DNA from: Leuctra nigra
Lineage: Eukaryota; Arthropoda; Insecta; Plecoptera; Leuctridae
Length of the DNA stretch: 64,000 bases
Assembly: GCA_934045905.1 (NCBI GenBank)
Contig: OW203763.1
Span: forward strand, 18,606,948-18,670,947
Direction: 5' to 3'
The notes below the pieces were generated by a model. It saw only the letters and a list, made by a program, of their open reading frames with translations, ran no database searches and was not told the origin of the DNA. A program made the translations under genes and the position numbers. Below, one piece after another: positions 12,769 to 25,300 of the stretch. Every line of letters starts with the position of its first letter. Within the stretch, counting starts at the first letter, position 1.

Positions 12769-15700
12769 ACTGCAGAACCATCAAATGCAACTTGCGATTG
12801 ATGCCAGGGAAATTAAGTGGGAAATACAAAAATAGACACATTATAAGAGACATGTATACAGGATTGAGCTGAATTATTACAGATAGATAATTGTGTTGAA
12901 TTCAAATTAAATATGTAGGTATTGTATTAAGTTGATTACCTGTATTTCGGGTGTGAGTTTGGTTGGATTTAAATTAAATGTATGTAGGTATGTAGATTTG
13001 TTTTGAGTTTCGGGTGGAAAAATATAATTCAAATAATGGATAATATGCCAATGCATACGGAATTGAAGTAAAATTTTGGTTGCTGAATTTGATTGAATTC
13101 GAGGTAGAAACATGCAGAACTGTATTGAACTTATTTCGTATACACACTGTACTTCTCCAGTAAACCATTAGCAACTTTCTGCATTTTCTTTTTCGTTTCT
13201 TTCTAAGGGATTTGCAGTATTGTTGATGGATGAAACAGTGCGTATGAAAGTTGTAAAAGTAAAACTTGCGATCAGATTTCCGATGGAAATGTGTGAGAAC
13301 ACTCATCTCTCAACTCTTGAACACTAATTAACTGAGATTGTAGACACATTTGAACCCGCAGGCCAAGTTTATTGCTTTCCCTGAACCATAGGCAGCCGAG
13401 AGAATACTTATTTGGAAAAAATACATTTATATTTGATATGAGACAAATAGACATATTATTTAATTCAAATAAATTATCTCTTTTACTCAAATATTTTTTA
13501 TTAAAGTTAAAAGCACATCTATTTATTTCAATTAGAAATGTTATTTGAATATAAGAGAGAAATAGACATTCATTCGATCCAAGTAAGTATTTCTCTCGTT
13601 GAGGTACAAACCTTGGGCATCTGTGATGGCCAATTCACGGTAATTTATTACTAAAGGAGTATTCAACGCAAAGTTCCTTCATAAACGAAGGTATATTTCA
13701 TTTCTGACTCCACGACAATAATTTTGCTCCGAATATTTGGAGGCCGACGTAATTTACATTCATATCGGTCGAAAAATAATTACGTCCATTTTTTAAAATT
13801 GGTTTAACGACGCACGATTCCGCAACGATGCGTACAGGTGAATGACTGATGGATATTATTTGTCACGTAGACAGTGATCTTTTAGAGGTGGGGATAAAAA
13901 TAATAGAATTTGTCCTATGATTGTGTACACTCGGACATTCTAAAAAGTTACATATCGAAATTAAAATTTCGAGATTTTATATGGCGATGAGATTTTTGAA
14001 ACATTCCGGAAGTTAATTACGTTCCGAACAAGTGGAGGAGTCTAGTACGTACTATAATTTAACCAACTTCTTTTATTGTTCTGCGTGAAAACTGGTCTTG
14101 TAATTGAGAATTTTGAAATTATAAACGACTTAACGACGTTTGAGAAGATGAGAATAGATCTCCAAAGAATCTTATACATTTTTTTGGGGGAGCTGTCTAC
14201 GGAAATAGAATAAATTAATCTAACCCTTCTATTGTTTCGACAATTCCCATGGAAATATACTTGAGTCTGATCGAGCTGGTGTCGAGAGCCTAAAAATAAT
14301 CGCTTTCAAGATGGAAAGGTGTGAAATCCAATCGAATTTGTGTACTCGAGGGAACGCCCAAGCCACAGAAATTTTATATTTTTCTCTGGCAACCACAGAA
14401 AAAAGTCTGTTCACAGGCATGTATTTTACTAGATTTAAGGACACACTCTTTCGGGAATAATATTATCGATGATGAGGAAAGAGAAGGATTGCTATGGAAC
14501 GATGACAGGATGCCAGAAGGACTATTTGGCGAGGAAGTGGCGAAGCCATAATATGGGCATATACAATTTACTTTGGGGTTTCTGATATTTGATACTAATT
14601 CTGCGGGCCTATGCCCCAGTACACCATGCAAGCTCCGGACAAGCGGAAAGTAGGTACGCCACAATAACCACAATCTATTGAATCTATACTCAGTTCTATT
14701 CTGATTATGATTATGAACATGAGACATGACTTTTCAAAACATTCGATTTGGCAAAACCAAACAATTCGATTCAATAAGCAGGTTCTGGTTCACAAATCAA
14801 TTATTTTCATAACAATATTTTTATATTGCAACACTTTGGACTTAGCAAAACTTTTAAAAGTCATTCGAATTTGTTATAAATCAAAATGTCTAAAAATTTT
14901 AAGATTTAGAAAATGTAGCTCGCATCAGTAGTTCACCGGTTCAGACCACAATCTCAAGACAAAATTGCGCATTGTAGAGCCAAAAACAAGATCATATTTT
15001 TAAATAGATTTTGAAATTAAAGACTGGTAAATAAAAAATAGTCTTGCCAAGTTCAAGGTGTAAAAGTTACAAGTGTTTCATAAATATTTATTCCTCAACA
15101 ATGTTTAAATACTTAAATAAAAAAAAACATAAAAAAAATCTTTAAAGTAGGTATAATGAACCCTGCCTTTCGATTGAGGCAAAAGACACCTGAAATCAGC
15201 CAGAGTCATCTTCTCTAATTCTGTTCTTGTATACCTATCCACGGTGTATGAAACGAAGTTCTCACGCATATTCCGTGTACAAGAGCTATATAATGTCTCA
15301 GGAATACACGTTCCTTGCGCTTGCGTAATATCAACTCGTAACATACAAATTCATGATCACGGTTCAGGAATTAAGTAAAGTGGTCGAACTTAGATGGGAG
15401 ATCGGTATTTCACTACTAAATAGTTAAGACAAAAGATATTCATCACAATTTTCATAAACATAGAAACTTTCAATATACCTACCTAAAGTTAAAAACAATG
15501 CCTGTAAGGGTTTCTATGACTCTATGGTGCACTATAATCTAGGTTTCAATTGGGATGGTATGTCAGCCCCCTCTTTTTAAAGCACTCTCTATAATTATAT
15601 GCATGACATCAAAAATGTTCCTTACACACTGTTGAATTCAGGTACGAAGGTAGAGTACTACTCTGAGAAATTGTCTCGCGTATTCGACAGTAAGTTTTTG

Positions 15701-16081
15701 TTATGAAAAAGATCGCGCTATTTTAGTAGAAGTTGTATACAAAATGTACCGTGTTTCATACACAATACCTTCCTTTATCCATATTAATATTAAAGAAATG
15801 TCAAAAGAACTTTTTATCTACTTTTCTTCGGGAGACAAAAGAGCGGCGAATGTGACATATTTGTCAAAATGATTGAGAGATAGATCGAAACGATGGAAAG
15901 GAACTAAAACTAGTCTACAACTTCATTACTATTCAAATTTATTGATTATTTTTATGTAATGACAGTAAATTACGGTGGTATGCCCAGTAGAAGAGAATGG
16001 GACCTAGAAATAAGTGAAATGACCTAACCATATGCGCATAGTAATTTTATCATAAATTAAACTTTTTACAAGACTTGTAGT

Positions 16082-16306
16082 TAGTGTTGGGACTTGAAAA
16101 TTTTCAAAGTAAAAATTTTCATGAAAATACTCATTTACAGAGGACCTTTCAGCATATTTTCAATTGTTTTATTATTATTATGCGTGATAAAAATACGTTT
16201 AAAAATGTCGGTGCACCTACCAGAAAAATAAAAAATATAAATTTACCTTCCTCAGGAAACATTGAAAATTTTCACAAAAAAAAATTCATGAAAAATCCCA
16301 ACACTA
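16082..16306. mobile_element. hAT-type MITE
   Basis: The ends are TAGTGTTGGGA and TCCCAACACTA. The flanking 8-mers CTTGTAGT (16074-16081) and CTCGTAGT (16307-16314) differ at one base. Subterminal inverted similarity (TGAAAATTTTCA on both sides) extends the arms. The interior is AT-rich and non-coding. 8-bp duplications with short TIRs are typical of the hAT superfamily. Confidence 0.75.
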
Positions 16307-16751
16307 CTCGTAGTAGAGTTCTGTGCATGAAAAACAACGTAAATTTTTCATATTTTACTGAACAATTCCATTCTACACATATGAAACAATCTCAGATGGG
16401 GTAAACGATGCAAGCCATGTTGATTAATTGAAATTCAATCTAATAGTGAAGTAGTAACTCCGAGACTCTGTTGTAGATGTGAATGTTTCTGCGCCAAAAT
16501 CATTTCAAAATATAAGAAAACATAATAATACGTCGTTTACTATAGCATTCAATGTTGTCTAGAACAAAGTTTCAGGTAGAGTAGACCTACATTGAAAATT
16601 CAATTTGTGCAAACCGAACATTTGGCTTCACTCATCACTCAGTCACAAATAAGTTTTGGTTTTTGGAGGCTAAAATGTGAATTCTATTCTGAGGTCTACC
16701 AATAGGTGCAATCTACTATTTTAATCCATACGGAAGCAAGTTGATGGGATC

Positions 16752-16980
16752 TGATCTGTCTGGTGTCGACAGGACGTGCTTGTATGCGGGCCGGAAGCGT
16801 CCAACGGCCTACATACGGACCCAGGTTCGATTCGGAAGAGCCTATCCTGATCGTGGTTTAGCATGATTCCACATGGTAAATCCACGCCAAAGCTGGGAGA
16901 GTAGCAGCATGTTTAATTAATAACGTCTCTACACTTGCGTGTCACTTCATAATCATCCTCAGTCGACAAAGATAGGTACG
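16752..16980 (+). mobile_element. Possible tRNA-derived SINE
   Basis: Contains a good B-box-like word, GGTTCGATTCG (near 16833-16843), about 80 bp from the presumed start, followed by an unrelated body. The A box is poor. This may be a second SINE family distinct from the one at 7437. Confidence 0.3.
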
Positions 16981-18451
16981 TATTCATTAATTATCTATCA
17001 TTATGCCGAATAAAGTCTGAGCAATTTTTTTTAATGAAATAACGGATTCGGACCAAAATAGGGTTAAGTGGACAGAGTTCAGTTTATATGCCTTATTAAA
17101 TTGTGCATGTGCCAGGTCTTAGCATAATCGTGTCATTATTGTAAAGATATCGCAATAAGCAAGATTGAATTTCACGCCTTCATAAAATTCTAGTTTGAGG
17201 TGTTTTTCCTTGGTTTTAAAAGAACATGATGAGTGATGATGGCATGACACTCAATTTTGAGAATTCAAATTTTCTTTGTAAATGATTCGCTTATTCGGTC
17301 ATATCTTATACAAAAATGATTAATAATTACATAAATATTATAAGATTTGGTACATGTGCCTAAGGTTAAATAGGTCACACAATTGAAGTGTGTGAAATAG
17401 AAACGCACAGCCTTGTGATGACCCTTGTAGTCCGCGAACTTTGTGACCTCCCCTCGGACCTAGTGTAGTTAAATTAGTACCTACTATTGTTTCTAAGACA
17501 CGGAGAAATAAAATCGCCTTATATTACCTACTCCTATAATGTGTAGTACTCATTATTTAAAATTACTAATATTAAAAAAATGTCTAGGTACTTAAAAATG
17601 TAAATGTAAAAAGATGTAAACTTAAAAAGTATCTTATGATGGGAATTTAACGGAAAGTCTAGTGCAAGAAGAAGCGGCTTTACTCGCTCAGCCATGACCG
17701 GTCAACTTCACACACTGCTTTGTTCAAATTACCAGACCAAGAGGTATAGGGCTTACCTAATGATAAGTCAAGAAATCAGTCAGTGTTGATCAAAACAATC
17801 AAACCTCTGTTTGAACGATCTGATGTGAGTGATGTCTAACATAGTCGGATCCTAAATAAATACAAGAGTAGATTTCAGAAGTTTGCGTAGCCCGAAAAAA
17901 AGTTGTTTACTTCAATTTAAATAGCAATAAAAAGTATTTTTACCACCTTCCACCTTAAAACTCTTAAATTTTTCTAATAATGAAACAATATCAAAGTTTT
18001 CAGAAAAATTACATCTATGTTGTAACAAATAACAATAAAAAAAACATAGGTACCTACCTACCTAGTTAGATAGGTAGGTAGGTACCTAAATTAATTAAAT
18101 TGAGGAACTTAATTTACCAACTCCATAAACAAAACAATAATGTGAATAAAACAAAAGATGACCACATTCCAATGTCGTCGAGCGTGCGAAATCAGATACA
18201 TTTCTTAATACATGATCCGCCAAACGAAGGTGAAAGGATAGTAAAAATAGCAACTTACTAGCGAAGGTAAAGCGTTGCACTCCTAACTTCAATAAAAAAA
18301 TCTTCAATGAAATTCTCACAGGTTGAGATTTGGGTTCTCTCCATAAATAAGTGTTTGCTTTTGTGTAACCTGTCGTGTCATTTGACTCCATTCTTCCCAA
18401 CCCCTGTCACCTAGCAGGGGTAGGTAGAATGGGTCGTTTAGGGTTACTTAC

Positions 18452-18600
18452 CTTGTCGATTTTAGCTGAATCGGTTGTGCAGGAATCTTCAATATGCAGG
18501 CCTAGCACGTAAATCCAAGAAAATTGACCGAAATCACTTGTTCGTATCATCGATATTTGTCAAGTGCAAAAGTAAAACACTATTATTTTGATTATTCAAG
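18452..18600 (-). promoter_or_regulatory. Candidate 5'UTR exon of tutl (splice donor at 18452)
   Basis: On the minus strand ACAAG is followed by the donor GTAAGTAA, one of the best donor matches in the non-coding region upstream of tutl. Spliced to the acceptor near 5260, it would give a non-coding first exon. The upper end is a guess, and no transcript evidence exists here. Confidence 0.35.
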
Positions 18601-18949
18601 AAAAGAGCGTCTATACCTTTTGGACCACTCCCTCTTTTTCAATCTAGGCCCTATAATTCATAATTGATGTGTTACTAGGTAATAGCTGCACAGATTCCAC
18701 ACTTAACACCCCATACTCTTAACTCTTTAACAACCATTCAAATGCACATGTTCAATCAACACAACACAATAAACATTTTCAATCTCGTTCGAATTTCGAT
18801 GTTCGTTCAATTTCAAACACTGAACGAAATTTACTAGACAGGTAGTATTTTAGACTTGGAATATTACTTGAAATAGTGTCTAGCTTAATATTTTGATTAT
18901 TAAAGAACACACGGGATCCCTTCTTTTAAACGAATGAATCTAAAAAGTT

Positions 18950-19200
18950 GAGGTTGTCAGTTCATTTTCCCTCGAAACACTGTCAAATGTTCACACACAT
19001 CTAGCCTAAAGGCAAGCCAACAGTCTGTAGAGTAAGATCACACACACAACCGAAGCAAGCAAGCACACAACGAGCGAGCGAGCTAGCAGCAGCAGCGTCC
19101 TATGACCCCCTTCCCCTGCCTCTTCCCCTACACTCCCATCCTTTCACGCGGTCGCTTCCCATCCATAGCTGACCATTGACCATTCCAAGCAACCAAAATA
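18950..19200 (-). promoter_or_regulatory. Possible promoter region of tutl
   Basis: A GC-richer block with a tandem AAGCAAGCAAGC, a GAGCGAGCGAG run, CAGCAGCAGCG and CA/GA-rich sequence upstream of the candidate 5'UTR exon. GAGA-like and CA-rich sequence is common at insect promoters, but no TATA, Inr or DPE arrangement is decisive. Confidence 0.25.
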
Positions 19201-21189
19201 ATACCTTACCTGACAACAACACCCATCCATTCCCTTCGTGAAGCCAACCTGTCTGAGATATTCCGCTCAAGAATACATTGTTGTACTTATTAACATTTAA
19301 TTACCAATTAGAATAATAATTATGTGTAAAAAATTACGCATTGTATAATTCTTTATGCAATGTTAGCCCTTGAAACTAAAACGACAGTTTTGTTACAATT
19401 TAAATAGAATTACATAATATTTTGTTTTTACATTCGTAAAAAGCATAACATCAAACAAATAAATAAATACACGCGATAGAACACTATTTTCATTAATCAT
19501 TTAATACAAAATGCCAGATATCTTATTTATAAATCTCTCGCCTTCTAGCATTTGTTTACATTTGATGAAACGAAATGAAAACACCCTCGTTTCAGAATAG
19601 AACGATTTGTAAGCATTAATTTGTAGGAGCGGCCGTATTGCAGTTTATATCACGCTTTATTCTCCCTGGTCAAAAGTACTTTGTGTTGGATGGATGGAGT
19701 ACCATACCATGTAATGATGCAATGCAACGTTCAAACTATGTGCTAACATTGAACATTTTCTTTCTATTCAAAATGTATACTCGAAGCCCAATAAAATAAT
19801 TCAATTCGTATGATTCGATTAATCAAATTCATAAAAGATTAAACGCTTGCTTTAATATTGTACCGTAAAAAAATATGTGTAAGAAAACGAATACTGACAA
19901 GTGTAAACAATTACGTTATTTTTAAATATAATTCAATTCCCTTTATGCATTTAATTTCACTTTCGTTGAAAGGTAGTCCCGCCTGATGGGTAGGCAAACT
20001 ACACTACAGAGATGTTCTGGTGGTGCCTAACATGAAAGGGTGATATATTTTTTACCAACAGTGGAATTGCTGCTTTTCTGAAGAAAAAAACCAAAGAAAG
20101 AAGAAACATTCCTCAGTCCTGAGACTCCTGTAAACAACAAAAGTTAAAATGAATTGATTTTAGGCGAAGAACGCTATAGAGAAATTTTTTACTACTTACT
20201 GATTATTTTTACTATTTTACTGATGATCAGTAATAGTAGTAGTACAATAGTATAATAGTAGTATTTTACTATTTCAGTATTTTTACTGATGATTGTACAA
20301 AGAGCAATCATCACTTCGGTACGTTAGACACTATTATTGTAAATATGGTGAAGCTAAATCAATTTCCAAACAGTTTAATGTACTTCAAACCTACCGATAA
20401 TGACGTAACAGTGCAACAGTTTCTGTGATGTCATGTTCATTTATTTAAGAAAAACGATTTTATTAGAACAAATTATCAAACAGTTTAGGTAGGTAAGAAG
20501 TTATTATCTTATATTTCAGTTTCATGTTCAGTTACGAGCTTTTGGGTGACCCACTCATCCAGAAAATTGATGAGAGTTAAAATTGCGAGTAAATTTTAGG
20601 GAGATTAATGTAATCTGTAAAATTTCATAATGGGAGGGAGGGAAGGAAAGGTAAAAAAATGATAGAAGAGCATGACATAATTTCAACCTTCATCAAAATA
20701 ATTCGTTTTTATTGAGTACAAAATGAATGCACTTAGTAATTTTAATATATCAATCAATAATCTTGACTAGAGCTACCTACTTTGAGATCTTAACAAAGTA
20801 TATAAGAAAAATAATATACAAAAGGGTTAAATCTATTGACAATTTTATTTCGAAACATGTATGAAACATGTACAGGTATTATTGTCCTTATTGTCCTTAT
20901 AAAAAAAGTTATTTTACCTTTAGTTTCAATATTACCAAATAAAACACAGTTATTCCTACTGACTCTAAATTAATAAAGAAATAAAGCTTCCGTTCCATTT
21001 TGTATTAAAAAGAATTAAAGCAATTTTGTAGGATTTTTTTTCATCAATAAAATACAGAAAGAAATATTTAGCCACCCAGCAACAGCATAACCTTCCTTGA
21101 TTTATCCCCTGTAGATTTTTTACTAGTAGGTAAGAGGAATATAGAAAAATAAAATTCTAAACAAATATCTCTAACTATAGTAGTAATAC
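19201..21189. other. Intergenic DNA without recognisable genes
   Basis: AT-rich sequence between the presumed tutl promoter and the FIG4 3' end. Only low-complexity sequence is visible, such as the ACT/AGT-rich palindromic stretch around 20185-20285. Confidence 0.5.
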
Positions 21190-21660
21190 TTTGTTGCCTG
21201 TCCCATAGGGCAAACAAGTGAGCAATGCAGATGGTGCACGTGGCACAAATACAGGTTGTAATGTCACATAGTGCCATCAATGGGCTGCTGCAATCCTTGC
21301 AGTCCGCAGTCACAGAGTTAGCTAGGCTTGTTGATGAAATGTGAGTTATGCAGGTGGAGCACGCGGCTCAATGAAATGGTTGTAACATTGCATCGTAGGG
21401 CTGCTGCAATCCTCGTAGTCCGCAGTCACAGAGTTAGCTAGCGTAGATCGGCTTGTTGATGAAATGTGAGTTATGCAGGCGGTGCACGCGGCTCAATGAA
21501 ATAGTTGTAATGTTGCATTGTAGGCTGCTGCAATCCTCGCAGTCCGCAGTCACGTAGTTAGCGTAGATCGGCTTGTTGATGAAATATGAGTTATGCAGGC
21601 GGTGCACGCGGCGCAATGAACTGCTTGTAACGTTGCATCGTTACATCATTAGGATGTTGA
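21190..21660. repeat. Roughly 120-bp tandem repeat, about four copies
   Basis: Repeated landmarks: CTGCTGCAATCCT followed by AGTCCGCAGTCAC near 21284, 21400 and 21526; GGCTTGTTGATGAAAT near 21326, 21450 and 21570; and GGTGCACGCGGC-like words. Period is about 116-126 bp. The first and last copies are degenerate. The minus strand is partly open (repeated ADCEDCSS), but unit length varies and there is no splice context, so I do not call a gene. Confidence 0.8.
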
Positions 21661-22258
21661 GATCCACTCAGTCCTCGTTCAACGTAGGTGGCATAGATCA
21701 GTTTGTTGTCGGCGTTACAACAACTGGGCGGAGTTATGCGCCGGATAGAGCTTGTCAACCCAACCATGGTATATCTATAATGAAGCCACGTTCCAGATCA
21801 GTGTCTATATTACAAACGTACGCTGATTTTGGTAAGACAGCAAAAACTATTTTTTTTCAATCCTTTTTTCAAGATTTGTACACATTTAAACACTGCTTTT
21901 ACATCAAATTTTTGTTATAGGTGTAGGTGCAGGTGCTCTATTTATTTACTTTTTGGTAATGTAAACAATTTAGAGGAACATATCCTTATGATATTTATGA
22001 ATGAATACTTTTGTTTTCCCCTTGAGGCTTTTAATAAACTTATTTTTTCTATCTGGTCCTGTTCTGAAAACACTGTACCTATCATAGATAATAATTCAAA
22101 ATCTATAAATCGTCAAATAGAGTATTTTTATTTTAATATTAATTTGAAGGGGGAGAGAGTGATGGGGGCCAGCCAACATCAATGAAGTGATGGCCTAAGA
22201 GGACGAAGATGGATCTCCACCACTTGACCCAACATTGTGTTAAAAATAGGGTGACATC

Positions 22259-22264
22259 TTTATT
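22259..22264 (-). terminator. Poly(A) signal for FIG4
   Basis: AATAAA on the minus strand, 73 nt past the proposed FIG4 stop codon; the first canonical signal downstream. Confidence 0.5.
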
Positions 22265-22336
22265 GTCTATATAAGGTACCTAACAAACAAAAACATGAAA
22301 TAGTTCAACATAAATTCTAATAATAATTGCGCTCTC

Positions 22337-25300
22337 TCACCTCTTGTAGAGAATAAGGTCTGGCTTAAGAGGCCGCTCTACACTTGTGCCATACACTTCC
22401 TTGACCGTAGGGAACAGTGTCTCATAGGTGACGGTTTCGAGCGAGTCCCCGTGAGCTTTTACTGCGGTCACGGTCCCTTGTTCACCGGCCATGCTCTCTT
22501 CGCCTTCGCTTTCGTCTGATGCCTCACTGGAACTGTCAGAGAACACCACAACACTTTCATAAATACATTGCAGTTTAGCATAACATTTTACCCTAAGTCT
22601 TGGTAAAATGAAAACAGTCCATATTATCTGATTTCAAGAAGTATATACGTATATGCATTTTTACGATAGCTACAGTTATTATTTTACATCATTCTACTGC
22701 AAAGTATCATTTCAACTTTGTTAAATTATTTATTTAAATTGATTATACGTTTTGTAGTTGAAAGGAAACACAATTTGTAAGCACAAAAATGTATCAACGA
22801 TCAGTAATAAATTTACAAGGTTAAATATTATGTATATTTCAAATGGTTGAGTTTTGACATTGGAAGTTCAAATTAGGCAATCATATTATTATAACTCATT
22901 TTCTAAAGTAGGTAGTACCTACATACTTCTTACATTAAAAAAATCAACTTTGTAAGTACACATTAAACAAAATTTGCATGACGAGTTTGCCTTTTAAATT
23001 CAAAACATTGTGTAAAAATGCCTTTCATAGAACGCCTTTTAAATTCAAAACATTGTGTAAATGCCTTTCATAGAACGTTAACATTAGATTCCCCTCTCTT
23101 GGACTATCATTACTATGCACGGAAGTTACCTGGTACTCGACGTCATGGAACTGGTTGAACTTTGTCCGCTGAGCGAGGGGTTCTTCATCGCTCCGCCACT
23201 CTTGCTCTGGGTCTCTTCCCGCCGGCGACCGGGGCGGATTCTCACCGTGAACGGGCTGTAGTTAGTCGTGAAATGGGGCATGAAGTCCCTGGAGAATAAA
23301 AACAGATGATGTCTCTAATACAGTACAGATGAATGTATGAATGAATAATGAATAATGTTTACCTATGATACTGAAAGTTTTGAAAAGTACTACATAAATA
23401 TTCGTTCTGATGTTCCATGATACTAAAATATATCTGTTAAAACTGATTGCAAACATAACAATTATATTTCGGCACAGCAAGTGAAGCAATACAAAGGGTT
23501 TTAGTTATGACAATTTTCAGGAAGGTTTCGATTCATATTTTTAATTTTCTTCAGGACAAAATTCACTATAAATAAGAGAAATAAAAAGAAAAATATGAAT
23601 CAAAACTGTTAATATTTTTTAATTTACAGCTCTTATTTATTGGGACGCGCAGCGCTCGAATACGCTATCTGGTGGTAGATTTTTGAACTTGACTTTGGTG
23701 GATCAGCATTCACTTCGGGCCGCCTACACGGGCTAACTAAGTGCAACTAACGCAGATTATTTTCGTATTTCTTCCGGTTATTTGATGATTTGATTAGCTC
23801 GCACCTTTCATCCAACAAATGTTTGACACAATATACTATTTATTTAGTTCAATTAGATTTAAATATAATTCATGAGAGCGTTATTTCCATGTGTTTTACT
23901 GATCATGTCTTCTACTCTGCTGCCATACATTGCGAGTTTCAGTGAATTTCGCACTTATTTTGTATTTTGTTTAATGAGTATAAAAGTTTTGTACTATACA
24001 ACTGGAGCTTATAACTAAATTTATGGGGTATACAAAGACGTATAAAAATGATACTAGACCGTACAAGAATATGCGATGGGGTGACAAGACGGCTCCTATT
24101 TGCCAACGGGACGGAATATTCAAAGACATATTTTCTTACCACTTCGAGTGTTGACACTCTCAATTGCCGTCTATTGATTGAACTACAACCACAATTATTA
24201 TTTAAGAAACCTTCAATATAAACCCATTCATCAGAACTTAATTTATATTTTTGCTTTCATTACTGATCTTTTCCAGTGGAGAATTAAACAGTCATGCAAT
24301 GCAATGAAATGCATAAATATCTTTGATATTCACTTAAATTAATAAATATTTAAAAATGTGTAGGTACTATATTTGAATGAAAGAACACAAATGTTGCACA
24401 AATGTGTTCTATAATATATTGTTGCACAAAGATCATAATATAAAGGATAATCACTCCGAGGATAAAGTTAATAACTATCTCCCTTGCCCGCGAAACGAGT
24501 CACAGGTCAGGTGAAATCAAATAATTTAATAAATATCTATTCAAAGACAAATATATATTTTGGAACTACATACTGTAAGACGCAATAAACAATTAATCTA
24601 TTAAAACTTAAAAGTGAATTCGATTTGAATAATTCAACTGACAGCCCTCAAAGATATTGTCACAGATCAGGCCATAGTTTGTTGAAAATTGAAATAAAGA
24701 ACTGGAGAAAAATTAACTAGGTGTGTCCATAATACAATAAAATAATTTTCATGATGTGTGGTTTTGTTATTACTTGTGGAAAATATAATTTAGGTACATA
24801 CTTTGATTTCTAGTACAATTAAGGAAGAATGTGCCGTTGTTATAAATGGAAAGTCAGTCTGAGAGATCCGATAATAATTCAATTTTTTAAGTGCTATGTC
24901 ATCAATAACACCCGAAATATGTGTGCATACTTAATAGTACATCATAATAACTATCAATTAGATGTAAAAGTTTTTGAATTCCGTCTAAAAATATGTAACT
25001 AAACGTCCCCGAATAACAGGTAAACCTGGCAGAATGGTAGCAGAATAGCACTGTGCAAACACGTGACCGAAACTGATCCACTAAACTCGGCCACTTCCTG
25101 TCATGTGCGTTTCCGTTGCGCTTCCCAATAGCGAATTTTGTCCTGAAGAAAATTATAAATATGAATCGAAACTGTCGACTTTATACATTTAGTTAGATTA
25201 AATATTATTCCATTTATACAGAATATCCTATTATAAGTAATTATCTTTATGTCAAATCAACCAAAAATTTAAAAATAAACTTTATTTTCTTCGGGAATTA

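Larger units (their letters stand above)
5261..18451. other. Long non-coding region, probably 5' intron of tutl
   Basis: No recognisable coding exon on either strand between the first coding exon of tutl and the candidate 5'UTR exon near 18.45 kb. The stretch holds several small inverted-repeat elements, SINE-like sequences, a 1-kb minisatellite and homopolymer tracts, listed separately. Open frames of 60-140 codons here are short, low-complexity or repeat-derived. If the 5'UTR exon is right, this is a 13-kb intron, usual for a neuronal Ig gene with distant promoters. Confidence 0.5.

Noticed and set aside
14374..14727. 117-codon minus-strand frame in the tutl upstream region
   Set aside because: No recognisable domain, no splice context, AT-rich surroundings; likely chance.
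18041..18090. GGTACCTACCTACC... palindromic stretch
   Set aside because: The same TAGGTACCTAC words occur all over the window; a genome-wide compositional habit rather than a local element.
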